Shown: positions 35,123-43,586 of the stretch, piece after piece | Numbering within the stretch: the stretch's first letter is position 1 | Layout: each line of letters starts with the position of its first letter | Assembly: GCA_902584445.1 (NCBI GenBank) | Contig: CACHZY010000002.1 | Coordinates: forward strand, 1-64,000 | Reading direction: 5' to 3' | From: an uncultured Bacteroidota bacterium | GTDB lineage: Bacteria > Bacteroidota > Bacteroidia > Flavobacteriales > Flavobacteriaceae | DNA length: 64,000 nt | Program-made: the position numbers and the translations under genes | The notes under the pieces: model-generated | Seen by the model: the letters and a program-made list of their open reading frames with translations, nothing else | The model's database searches: none | Told to the model about the DNA's origin: nothing

Positions 35123-36019
35123 ATGAAAAATTTAAAAATTCAGAATTTTCTGATAATACTATTATTCTTAATCACTCTTTATTCATGCAAAAATAGTGGA
35201 GGTATATTGGTCGAAGATGGATCTAGTTATAAATTCGGGGATGATAAAATGTCATCTAACTTAATCTCTCTTGCTGAGGCATACTCAGATCGTGATACTG
35301 AAAAACTTTTTACTTTTTATTCAGATAGTTTTTTAACTGAAAGAAGAAAAGAGTGGTCAAAAAAATATCTAGGATCTTTGGACTCTTTGTCTATGGTACC
35401 TTATAAAGTTATTCCACTTGTTTCTGAAGACGGGAAAAATAGAGAGGTTATTGCTTGGTCTAAAGAAGAAAGAATATACAAAAACGGTTCTTACGAAAAG
35501 TTTGACTTGATGGAGGTTTTTGGACTGGACGAAACAGGTAAAGTTAACTTGTTCAAGCAGTGGAAAGCGATTGATACTGTAAATTTCGGTATGCCATATG
35601 GTGGAAAATTTATTGGAGTTGGAGAGAATGAATATTCTGGAAGACCTCTCGTTTTCTCTAATAGAGGTGAAGTTGAAATAATTGAAGAGCTAGCTGTAGC
35701 CTATAACGCAATGGATGTTGAATCTTTTTCGGAATATTTTGCAGAGGAAGTAGAATTTAAAAGTTACGATGGCAAAACATATAATTATAAAAAAAGTGAA
35801 TTAGCTCAAGCTTTTAAGCCATACAAGTCCATCGATTGGAAGCTAATATCAATTGTTCCATTAAAAATATTTAATACAGACGCTGCCTCTGGCGCAATGG
35901 TTCTCTCAACCGAATCAAGGGTTTTTAAAAATGGTAAAAAATGGAAAAAAGAGCTAATGGAGCTAATTTACTTTGACCTAGAGGGAAAAATTTCCGCAAT
36001 GCTTCAGTTTGCTAGGTAA
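35123..36019 (+). CDS. Lipoprotein with two tandem NTF2-like (SnoaL) domains
   Basis: A 298-residue lipoprotein (signal ends L-Y-S-C). Two similar halves follow: residues about 48-150 start A-E-A-Y-S-D-R-D-T-E-K-L-F-T-F-Y and residues about 188-296 start A-V-A-Y-N-A-M-D-V-E-S-F-S-E-Y-F; both end with a basic K-N-G segment and an F-G-L-D/F-D-L-x-G-K-I strand pair. This is a tandem duplication of an NTF2-like cone domain, a fold used for binding or simple catalysis on small molecules. Function unknown. The 204-base gap before it contains AT-rich sequence with no gene. Confidence 0.78.
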   Translation: MKNLKIQNFLIILLFLITLYSCKNSGGILVEDGSSYKFGDDKMSSNLISLAEAYSDRDTEKLFTFYSDSFLTERRKEWSKKYLGSLDSLSMVPYKVIPLVSEDGKNREVIAWSKEERIYKNGSYEKFDLMEVFGLDETGKVNLFKQWKAIDTVNFGMPYGGKFIGVGENEYSGRPLVFSNRGEVEIIEELAVAYNAMDVESFSEYFAEEVEFKSYDGKTYNYKKSELAQAFKPYKSIDWKLISIVPLKIFNTDAASGAMVLSTESRVFKNGKKWKKELMELIYFDLEGKISAMLQFAR

Positions 36020-36053
36020 ACCCTAAATTTATTTTAATAAATAAATCATATTA

Positions 36054-37235
36054 ATGAACAGAAGAGATCTTTTCAAATATTCCAGCTTAATTGGTGCTAA
36101 CCTTTTTTTACATCCCAATTTACTGTGGTCAAATTCTATATTAGATTCTACTAAAACAAATAAAAAATTTATTTTTAGTAACAAAAATAATAGTGAATTT
36201 TCACCAAATATTATCCCTGATTTATCATCCTTAAAGGCTAGGCTACATTGGAACGAAAATCCTTTTGGCCCCTCAAAATCTGCACTTAAAGAATTTAAAA
36301 ATAGTGCCAAAAAAGGTAATTTTTATTCATGGGATATACACAATGAATTCATTAATGTTATTTCTTCTAAAGAGGGAGTTAATCCTGGAAATATTTTAAC
36401 TGGTCCAGGTTCATCTGATCTTTTGGAAAAGGTCGCTATTGTCCTGCTTAGAAACGGTGGTTCTGTCATATCAGCTGACCCATGCTATATGTCATTAATT
36501 AATGTTGCAATTGCTATAAATGCAAATTCACATATGGTAAAGTTAACTCCTGAGTATGAACATGACTTGGAAGCTATGGAGTCAAAAATAAATTCAGAAA
36601 CTAAATTAATTTACATAACAAATCCTAATAACCCTACTGGCACAATAACTGACAGAAAAAAACTTTATGCATTTTGTGACAGGGTATCGAAAAGGGTTCC
36701 AGTATTTATTGATGAAGCATACATAGAAGTTTCTGAAGGGGGATTAGAAAACTCAATGGTGAAACTAGTTGCCCAAGGTAAGGACATAATTATTTCAAGA
36801 ACTTTTTCAAAAATATATGGCATGGCTGGGTTAAGATTGGGATATATAGTTGCAGCTGAAAAAAGATTGGAGGAGATTAGATCTATTACCAGAGGTGGAA
36901 TGGGTATCACAGGTCCAAGTATTAATGCTGCTATAAAAAGCTTAGACGATTTCGATTTTATTAATTCGTGTAAAGAAAATTTTATTTTTAATAGAGAGTT
37001 CACAGTTTCTCAACTTAAAGATAGAGGCTTTGATCCAATGCCCTCAAATACAAATTTTTTAATTTTTGAATTACCTAATTCAACGAGTCCAAATTTATTT
37101 TTAAAAAAAATGTATCAACAAAGAGTATCAGTTAAGGCATTTAATTTTTGGGAAAAGAATTGGTGTAGAGTATCAATAGGAACCATGGATAATATGAAGA
37201 CCTTCATCGATGCATTTGATAATGCATTGATTTAA
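36054..37235 (+). CDS. Class I/II aminotransferase (HisC-like) with Tat-type signal
   Basis: A PLP-dependent enzyme of the histidinol-phosphate aminotransferase type, 393 residues. The N terminus N-R-R-D-L-F-K-Y-S plus a hydrophobic run looks like a Tat signal, so this enzyme would be exported folded, unlike biosynthetic HisC. Family residues are present: L-R-E/W-N-E-N-P-F-G-P near residue 66, G-P-G-S-S-D-L-L, N-P-N-N-P-T-G near 188, the D-E-A-Y pair near 219, PLP-Lys253 in F-S-K-I-Y-G-M-A-G-L-R-L-G-Y, and the C-terminal Arg in W-C-R-V-S-I-G. The substrate in the periplasm is unknown. Confidence 0.85.
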   Translation: MNRRDLFKYSSLIGANLFLHPNLLWSNSILDSTKTNKKFIFSNKNNSEFSPNIIPDLSSLKARLHWNENPFGPSKSALKEFKNSAKKGNFYSWDIHNEFINVISSKEGVNPGNILTGPGSSDLLEKVAIVLLRNGGSVISADPCYMSLINVAIAINANSHMVKLTPEYEHDLEAMESKINSETKLIYITNPNNPTGTITDRKKLYAFCDRVSKRVPVFIDEAYIEVSEGGLENSMVKLVAQGKDIIISRTFSKIYGMAGLRLGYIVAAEKRLEEIRSITRGGMGITGPSINAAIKSLDDFDFINSCKENFIFNREFTVSQLKDRGFDPMPSNTNFLIFELPNSTSPNLFLKKMYQQRVSVKAFNFWEKNWCRVSIGTMDNMKTFIDAFDNALI

Positions 37236-37240
37236 ACTTA

Positions 37241-38317
37241 ATGTCTGAGATAATTCTTGAAATTTTTCTATTCACATCATTAATCTTTCTCGGTATTTTT
37301 TTGAACTATTGCTTCAAGAATAATTATTTAAAGAAAAGTTTAAAATTTTACATCCTTAATATTGCCCTTCCTGTAACGATTTTTATCTCTGTAGTTAGTA
37401 TAAAAATTCAACATAAATACTTTTTTTACCCATTAATCTTTCTTTTATTTAATTTTTTGGTGTTGACGATATCCAATACTCTATTCAGAATATTAAATGT
37501 TGAAGATTTAAAAAAAAAAAGAACATTAATTCTTTTATTACCATCTTTTGCCCCTGGATTATCATGCTTTACTATAATTAACGAGTTCCTAGGTTATGAT
37601 TCATTGGCTAAAGCATCTTTAATTGATTTTGGAAACAAAATATTTGTTTTGATAATCTTATTTTTTATAGCTATCGGACTTCATAAACAAAATCAAAAAA
37701 TACAATCAAATCTCGATAAGAAAAAATTAGGACCAGTGTTAAAAAATTTATTTTATGAGCCAATTAATATTGTGATATTTATTGCCTTATTGTTTCTTCT
37801 TTCAAATAATTCTATTAACGATATGCCTAACATATTGATTTCTTTATTTGAAAGAATTAAAACAACATTAGCACCAGCAGTTTTTTTATTTGTAGGGATA
37901 TCGATGATATTTGAAAAAAAATATTTTTTACAGATTATTCCAATCTTATTTATTAGAGCAGGTATATGCTTGTTATTAGTTGTATTAATTATTCGAATAT
38001 TTAATTTTAAATTAGAAGATGAGGCACTTTTGTATCTAATTTTGTCATTAAGCTCAGTTAGTTTCTGGCCATTTGCTCATATGACATTTATTGAGAAATT
38101 AGAAAAAAAATTACCATTAAGTAGAAAGACATTTGATTTAAAGTTTGGCTTAATTTTTTTAGCTTATTCTCTACCCTTTTCAACAATTTTAATTATGAGT
38201 TTATTTATTAGTGAAGAAACTCTTACTGATCTAATGAATTTATTTCTTATATCAATATCGCTGATTATCATTGGATTTTTAATTTTAAAAATCTCAAAGA
38301 AAAAAGTTTTATTTTAA
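37241..38317 (+). CDS. AEC-like (auxin efflux carrier type) membrane permease
   Basis: A 358-residue integral membrane protein with about ten helices and almost no polar loops. L-N-I-A-L-P-V-T-I-F after helix 2 and the matching I-K-T-T-L-A-P-A-V-F-L-F-V-G in the second half recall the inverted repeat of AEC/bile-acid-type transporters; D-F-G-N-K-I also fits. I could not find a stronger signature, so the family is tentative. It starts 5 bases after the aminotransferase and is likely co-transcribed, possibly exporting or importing that enzyme's product. Confidence 0.55.
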   Translation: MSEIILEIFLFTSLIFLGIFLNYCFKNNYLKKSLKFYILNIALPVTIFISVVSIKIQHKYFFYPLIFLLFNFLVLTISNTLFRILNVEDLKKKRTLILLLPSFAPGLSCFTIINEFLGYDSLAKASLIDFGNKIFVLIILFFIAIGLHKQNQKIQSNLDKKKLGPVLKNLFYEPINIVIFIALLFLLSNNSINDMPNILISLFERIKTTLAPAVFLFVGISMIFEKKYFLQIIPILFIRAGICLLLVVLIIRIFNFKLEDEALLYLILSLSSVSFWPFAHMTFIEKLEKKLPLSRKTFDLKFGLIFLAYSLPFSTILIMSLFISEETLTDLMNLFLISISLIIIGFLILKISKKKVLF

Positions 38318-38374
38318 AATTTTCATAAATGAAATCATGGTTAAAATTTAAGTTTTTAGATGATACGCCCAAAC

Positions 38375-39265
38375 TCACATACGAGAGATACTTCCTCTTG
38401 ATTTGTATATAGAATTACTTACAATAGCAACCATAATTAGAGCCAGTCCAAGGTAAAAATTTAGATTCATTAATTCATTTTCGCCAAAAATTACTAAAGC
38501 TAATATTATACCGTATATGGGTTCCATATTAAGTATTAACATAATAGAATATGGATTAAGGACTTTCATCAATGATATTGATTTGGTTATTGCATAAGCA
38601 GTACAAACACTTGATAAAATCAAGATCCATAAAAAGTCGTTAACTGAGAATTGAAAAATAAATTTATTGAATTCACCAAAGCAAAACATATAAATACTAA
38701 TAAATACAACACCTATAGTCATTTCATAAAAGTTAAGTGTTGTTGCAGAATATTCGTTAGTTAATTTACCGTTAATCAAGGTGTAAAATACACCTAGTAT
38801 AGTTGCCAAAAGGGCAATTGTCATACCAAAAAAATCGTCAGGAGTCGATCTAAAGATAACTAATGTACCAACCATTGCTATACTGCCAAAAATAATCTCA
38901 TAAATCAAAATTTTTCTCTTATAAAAGATAGGTTCTAAAAAAGCCGTTATAATTGCTCCTGTAGATAACATGGCTAATGTTGGTGAAACTCCAACAATTT
39001 TAACTGATTTAAAAAAAGCAATCCAGTGTGAGGCGATTAAGAAACCAGCAAGTATTAAGCTAGGAATTCTCTTTGAATTAATTTTTGTGATTTCTGTATT
39101 AATAAAAAGCATAAAAATCAATAAAATAATTGAAGCGAAAATCATTCTGTACCAGACAATAGTTACCGCATCCCAACTAATCAATGCCCCTATGATGGAT
39201 GTAAAACCAAAAATGAAAACTATAAAATGAAAATGAATTACACTCCTAAGTCTATTTTCCTTCAC
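38375..39265 (-). CDS. EamA-family (DMT superfamily) transporter
   Basis: A 296-residue inner-membrane protein with ten hydrophobic helices in two similar halves of five. The first half has W-Y-R-M-I-F-A-S-I-I-L and a P-T-L-A-M-L-S-T-G segment, and the second half repeats it with L-N-P-Y-S-I-M-L-I-L-N-M-E-P-I-Y-G, both typical of EamA domains. Members carry amino acids or other metabolites, often outward. It is the last gene of a minus-strand group, 11 bases after the amidase. Confidence 0.88.
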   Translation of the reverse strand: MKENRLRSVIHFHFIVFIFGFTSIIGALISWDAVTIVWYRMIFASIILLIFMLFINTEITKINSKRIPSLILAGFLIASHWIAFFKSVKIVGVSPTLAMLSTGAIITAFLEPIFYKRKILIYEIIFGSIAMVGTLVIFRSTPDDFFGMTIALLATILGVFYTLINGKLTNEYSATTLNFYEMTIGVVFISIYMFCFGEFNKFIFQFSVNDFLWILILSSVCTAYAITKSISLMKVLNPYSIMLILNMEPIYGIILALVIFGENELMNLNFYLGLALIMVAIVSNSIYKSRGSISRM

Positions 39266-39276
39266 ACAAAATCAAT

Positions 39277-40839
39277 TTAATTAAGCATTGATTTAAATTG
39301 AGGGACAATTCTTGCTTTAGTTTTTTGTTCAAAAGAATAAGCAATCTCAATAAGTTTTGGCTCACTCCATGCTCTACCAAAAAAGGAGATGCCTACAGGT
39401 AAACCATGTATATTACCCATAGGAATTGAAATATTAGGGTAACCTGCCCATGCAGCGGGGGAAGAACTATGAATAAGATATCGGTCTCCGTTAATCCAAT
39501 CGGTAGTCCAGGCGGGGTTTCCCGTTGGGGCAATAATTGCATCAAGATTATATTCATCCATTACTTTATCGATTCCCTCCTCTCTACTTAATTTTATTAA
39601 ATTATTTAGGGCCTTTTTATATTCATCTGATTTTATACCCTCAGTATTATTTGCTAACTCTAGATAAGACTGATTATAAAATTTTAGTTCAATTGAATCC
39701 TTATTATTGAAATCAATTAATTGATCAAGTGATTTTATCTTGGCATTATCTCCTAAAGATTTGAAGTAGTCGTTAAGACCGTCCTTATATTCGTGTAACA
39801 TTACTTTTAAAGATATCTCTCTAGTAACTTCAGAATTAATTTTGTCAATTTCAATAACACTAGCACCGATTTTTTTCATTTCATCAACTGATTTGAAAAA
39901 TAATTTGTCTACCTCAGAATTTATTCCCAAGGGCTTAGTGTATAATCCAATTCTTTTGCCTTTTAATCCCTTTAGATTAAGAAAAGCAGTATAATCATTT
40001 AGAAGGTGTTTTTTACTTTCAAGAGTTTTGGAATCATATTCATCAACACCGGTAATTTCACCCAAAGCAATTACTGCATCTTCTAAAGTTCTCGCCATAG
40101 GTCCTGGAGTGTCTTGAGTAAAAGAAATTGGGATAATCCCAGATCTACTTATTAGGCCTACTGTAGGCTTAATTCCAACAATTCCGTTTGTAGTAGATGG
40201 GCACACAATAGATCCATTTGTTTCAGTTCCTATGGAAAGTACAGTCAAATTTGCTGATACGGATACAGCAGACCCAGAACTGGATCCACATGGATTTCTA
40301 TCTAAAAAATAGGGATTTTTAGTTTGCCCTATTACTCCACTCCAACCGCTTGAGGAATTATTTCCTCTAAAATTTGCCCACTCACTTAAATTTGCTTTAG
40401 CTAAAATTACTGCACCTGATTCTCTCAATTTTTTTACTAAAAAACTGTCCTGTAATGGATTTGATCCTACCATTGCTCTTGATCCAGCTGTTGTTGACAT
40501 TTTGTCTGCGGTATCAATATTATCCTTTAGTATAACTGGTATTCCATGAAGCTTACCTCTTACATTTCCACTGGATAGTTCTTCATCAAGTTGTTTAGCG
40601 ATTTTTAGTGCGTCAGGATTTATTTCAATAATTGAGTTTAGCTTTGGACCACTTTGATCAATTTCATTTATTCTTTTAATATATGCACTAGTAACATCAT
40701 AAACCGAGAATTTTTCACTTAAATAACCTTTCCTAAGCTCAGAGATAGTAATTTCATGGTAAGGAAATTTTTCGTTTAATTTTTGTTTATGACAACTTGA
40801 ATACAAAAAATATATTAAAATTAAAAAAAGTGGTTTCAT
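39277..40839 (-). CDS. Amidase-signature family hydrolase, lipoprotein
   Basis: A 520-residue hydrolase of the amidase-signature class. The signal ends Y-S-S-C, so it is an exported lipoprotein. The Ser-cisSer-Lys triad region is clear: Lys in V-I-L-K-D-N-I-D-T near residue 107, and G-S-S-S-G-S-A-V-S-V near 184-193, preceded by N-P. The substrate could be an amide or a peptide-like compound. It follows the GNAT gene by 6 bases, in an operon of regulator, acetyltransferase, amidase and exporter. Confidence 0.92.
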   Translation of the reverse strand: MKPLFLILIYFLYSSCHKQKLNEKFPYHEITISELRKGYLSEKFSVYDVTSAYIKRINEIDQSGPKLNSIIEINPDALKIAKQLDEELSSGNVRGKLHGIPVILKDNIDTADKMSTTAGSRAMVGSNPLQDSFLVKKLRESGAVILAKANLSEWANFRGNNSSSGWSGVIGQTKNPYFLDRNPCGSSSGSAVSVSANLTVLSIGTETNGSIVCPSTTNGIVGIKPTVGLISRSGIIPISFTQDTPGPMARTLEDAVIALGEITGVDEYDSKTLESKKHLLNDYTAFLNLKGLKGKRIGLYTKPLGINSEVDKLFFKSVDEMKKIGASVIEIDKINSEVTREISLKVMLHEYKDGLNDYFKSLGDNAKIKSLDQLIDFNNKDSIELKFYNQSYLELANNTEGIKSDEYKKALNNLIKLSREEGIDKVMDEYNLDAIIAPTGNPAWTTDWINGDRYLIHSSSPAAWAGYPNISIPMGNIHGLPVGISFFGRAWSEPKLIEIAYSFEQKTKARIVPQFKSMLN

Positions 40840-40845
40840 TAGATT

Positions 40846-41298
40846 TTATTTATTTACGTAGAGCATTGAACAATGCTCAATCCCATCTTCCAAATAATTC
40901 CCCCCCTTTTTAATAAATCCTAGATTTTCATAAAATTTTTTTAAATAGCATTGAGCAGAGATTTTAATAATATCAGATGGATATATTGACATGCATGTAT
41001 CTATGGAATATTTCATCAAATTAGCTCCGTTACCTAATCCTCTGTATTCCTTTTTTAATACTAATCTGCCTATAGATGAATAATTTTTATAATTATATCC
41101 CTTTTTAATTATTCTTGAGGAACCTACGATATTACTACCTGAAAATGCTAAGACATGAACTGAATTTAAATCAAAGCCATCAAGGTCCAAATAAATACAA
41201 TTCTGTTCTAATATAAAGACCTCACTTCGAAGTTTTAGCATTTCATAAAGAGAGATTTTATTTAGCTGATCAAAGTGATAATTTTTAAAAACAAGCAC
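40846..41298 (-). CDS. GNAT-family N-acetyltransferase, ElaA-like
   Basis: A 150-residue acetyltransferase. The frame opens upstream at a TTG (41328), but the GTG at 41298 puts the start just before the family's N terminus, so it is preferred. L-Y-E-M-L-K-L-R-S-E-V-F-I-L-E-Q-N-C and Y-L-D-L-D-G-F-D match the ElaA type. The acetyl-CoA loop is R-G-L-G-N-G near residue 90. A substrate is not known for this family. It lies between an orphan response regulator and an amidase gene in one transcript. Confidence 0.8.
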   Translation of the reverse strand: MLVFKNYHFDQLNKISLYEMLKLRSEVFILEQNCIYLDLDGFDLNSVHVLAFSGSNIVGSSRIIKKGYNYKNYSSIGRLVLKKEYRGLGNGANLMKYSIDTCMSIYPSDIIKISAQCYLKKFYENLGFIKKGGNYLEDGIEHCSMLYVNK

Positions 41299-41366
41299 TA
41301 TGTGACATTTTATAAATAAAATAATCAATCATCTTTGAAGGAATTTTTTTTATAATTTAAATTAGA

Positions 41367-42062
41367 CTATTGATTCAAGATTGAAAGACTAAAACCATCA
41401 CTTCTGAAATTAACAATTTTAAGTTTAGAATCGTCTTTCAAGCGTTTTCTCAATTTAGAAATATAGACGTCCATTATTCGTGAGCTCAAATTGTCATCGT
41501 TACCCCAAATTTTATTTAAGGCTGTTTCTCTTTTGAGAATTTTGTTCGAATTTAAAACCAATAATTTGAGTAATTGATTTTCTTTAAAAGTTAATTGATA
41601 TTTTTTTTTATTAACAATATTAAATAAATACCGCTCCTTGGAATTATAATTTAATTTGCCAATATTAAATTCGTGTTTAGTCCGATTCAACCCTTTTCGA
41701 ATATTTAAAAAAACCTCTTCTTTATTTTGAATTATTTGAAGAATTTCAGTTATGATTGATTTTATATAGAGAGTATCATGGTTTTTAAAAACAAATCCTT
41801 TGGACACTTCAAAGTCTAGGCTCTCTCTAGAAAGAAAAAGATATGGTGCAATATTTGTATTTCTTATTTTTTGTGCAATTCCACTAGACATTTGGAAATT
41901 GATTCTATCACAAAAAATTACTAGATAATAAGAGTCGAATTTTGATATTCTATTTACCTGGTTATAAGATACTAACTCTACAATTTTACCATTTTTATTA
42001 AGAATTTGTAATAATAAACTTCCAAAACCTTTATGATCACTAATAATTAATATCTTGTGCAT
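41367..42062 (-). CDS. OmpR-like DNA-binding response regulator with atypical receiver
   Basis: 231 residues. The C-terminal half (about 135-229) is an OmpR/PhoB winged helix: L-T-F-K-E-N-Q-L-L-K-L-L, I-L-K-R-E-T-A-L-N-K-I-W-G, S-S-R-I-M-D-V-Y-I-S-K-L-R-K-R-L. The N-terminal half has receiver-like length and hydrophobic strands, but the acidic pocket is reduced (one Asp in I-S-D) and the phospho-acceptor position reads I-F-C-D, displaced by one from the usual pattern. No histidine kinase lies beside it. It may work without phosphorylation, or sense through another partner. Confidence 0.82.
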   Translation of the reverse strand: MHKILIISDHKGFGSLLLQILNKNGKIVELVSYNQVNRISKFDSYYLVIFCDRINFQMSSGIAQKIRNTNIAPYLFLSRESLDFEVSKGFVFKNHDTLYIKSIITEILQIIQNKEEVFLNIRKGLNRTKHEFNIGKLNYNSKERYLFNIVNKKKYQLTFKENQLLKLLVLNSNKILKRETALNKIWGNDDNLSSRIMDVYISKLRKRLKDDSKLKIVNFRSDGFSLSILNQ

Positions 42063-42081
42063 GCATAGTAATTTAGAATAA

Positions 42082-42117
42082 AAAATGAAAAAGGTCGTTT
42101 TAAACCTTTTTCATTTT
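42082..42117 (-). terminator. Hairpin terminator downstream of the second susD
   Basis: AAAATGAAAAAGG pairs perfectly with CCTTTTTCATTTT over 13 bases around a 10-base loop. It lies 18 bases past the SusD stop and upstream of the response-regulator gene on the same strand, so it ends the SusCD transcript and separates the two units. Confidence 0.75.
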
Positions 42118-42135
42118 AATTTAGGAAACTTTACA

Positions 42136-43566
42136 TCATTGATCCCAAAAAACCTTAGTGGACTGAAGATCACCTCCGATAGCTGAAGATGCTGCCTCAT
42201 AATTTGATGCATTAATACTTTGTTCTTCAACAGGGTACTCAAATCTTCTGGGTACATCTTTAAAATCACCTGCACCTAGGCTAGATTGAGCTAGAGGTGC
42301 TCCACCGTATCGTCTGTAAGCAGTCCAACCTTCAAATCCCCTGAAATATAACGAAATCCAAAGCTGTTTTCCTATTTTTTCATCACTCGATCCATCAGCT
42401 GTTGCAAATGCAACCTTAGGCTTAGCAATGTAAGTATCGGCTTGAACAGAAGTTAATCCCCAATAGTCAAAACTTGCCTTTATTCCATTTGTATAGTGTG
42501 TTGAAGCATCTCCTCCTACAGACCAACCCCTAGCAGCAGCGTCTGCAAGATAAAAGCTAATTTCAGAGAAATCCATTAAAACTCCTTTAAGAGTGGGTTC
42601 GAAAAATAGTGTCCCAATTTTAGAATGCTGCGACCATCCACTTTTCTCTCCAATAGTTCCTCCTAAATATGAGCCATCAAATTTACTAGTAGGGTCAAAA
42701 TAAATATCTTGCCTGGGATCACTTAAATCAGCCGAAGTCAAAACATCGACAATAGTTTTAGCAACAACAAAGTCATTTCTCCCAGCTTGAACAAGCTCTA
42801 ACCAAGAGGGGTTTGTGTTAGGAGTATCTTTCTCATATCCCATTGTTATATTGTCAGCATTACTAAGTAAAGACTTATCATAAGCAGCTTCAACCTGAGA
42901 TTTAAACTTATCTCCAGGCACCCTTGTACCTAACTTTATAATAAGTCCATTTGCAAATTTTGTCCATTTAGACTTATCTCCCGCAAGAACTACATCAGCA
43001 TCAGTAAAACCAAAACCCCCTTGAGAGAGTAAATCTTTAGCTGATACAGCTCTTGTCATTAAATCATCGTAAATGGCTGTATCATCATCATATTTAGGAG
43101 AAATATTTTGTGAACCGCCAACAACATTAAGGGCTTCTGAGTATGGAATATCGCCAAAAGTATCAACCAAATACTGCCACGCATATATGGATAAAATTTC
43201 AACTTGTGCTGTTTTGTATGGATCATTATCAATTCTTGATGCAGCATCCTTCAAGTCATACAATACATTTTGATATGTAGTAGAGTAAATGCTTTCTGCT
43301 ACACCTCTATTTTTGATATCATATTGAGATTCATCCGTATAAGTTGTTTGCTGACCATATTGAGCAAATAAAAAGAAGGGAGCATCTCTATAATCAATGT
43401 CGTTAAGTTCACTAACTAGAGTTTTAGCAGCAGAGGTAAAAAGAATTTCTGCACCAACGTCAACAGGGTTGTTAGGATCTTTATTCAACGACTCGTAATA
43501 TTCATCAGATGAACATCCGATGATTACTAAAAGTGCTAATAAATTGATTAAATTAAATTTTTTCAT
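42136..43566 (-). CDS. SusD-like lipoprotein (SusD_2/RagB type)
   Basis: A 476-residue surface lipoprotein (signal ends V-I-I-G-C-S) of the shorter SusD_2 type: L-N-K-D-P-N-N-P near residue 28, A-Q-Y-G-Q-Q-T-T-Y-T-D-E-S-Q-Y near 70, a helical A-Q-V-E-I-L-S-I-Y-A-W-Q-Y-L-V-D-T-F-G-D-I-P-Y stretch near 125, and the late W-I-S-L-Y-F-R-G-F-E-G-W-T-A-Y-R-R region before the P-R-R-F-E-Y-P end. It binds the ligand for the SusC upstream, 20 bases away. Its type differs from the SusD at 958, so the two pairs should have different substrates; some SusD_2 pairs take peptides instead of glycans. Confidence 0.93.
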   Translation of the reverse strand: MKKFNLINLLALLVIIGCSSDEYYESLNKDPNNPVDVGAEILFTSAAKTLVSELNDIDYRDAPFFLFAQYGQQTTYTDESQYDIKNRGVAESIYSTTYQNVLYDLKDAASRIDNDPYKTAQVEILSIYAWQYLVDTFGDIPYSEALNVVGGSQNISPKYDDDTAIYDDLMTRAVSAKDLLSQGGFGFTDADVVLAGDKSKWTKFANGLIIKLGTRVPGDKFKSQVEAAYDKSLLSNADNITMGYEKDTPNTNPSWLELVQAGRNDFVVAKTIVDVLTSADLSDPRQDIYFDPTSKFDGSYLGGTIGEKSGWSQHSKIGTLFFEPTLKGVLMDFSEISFYLADAAARGWSVGGDASTHYTNGIKASFDYWGLTSVQADTYIAKPKVAFATADGSSDEKIGKQLWISLYFRGFEGWTAYRRYGGAPLAQSSLGAGDFKDVPRRFEYPVEEQSINASNYEAASSAIGGDLQSTKVFWDQ

Positions 43567-43586
43567 ATTTATCTAATATTAAGAGA

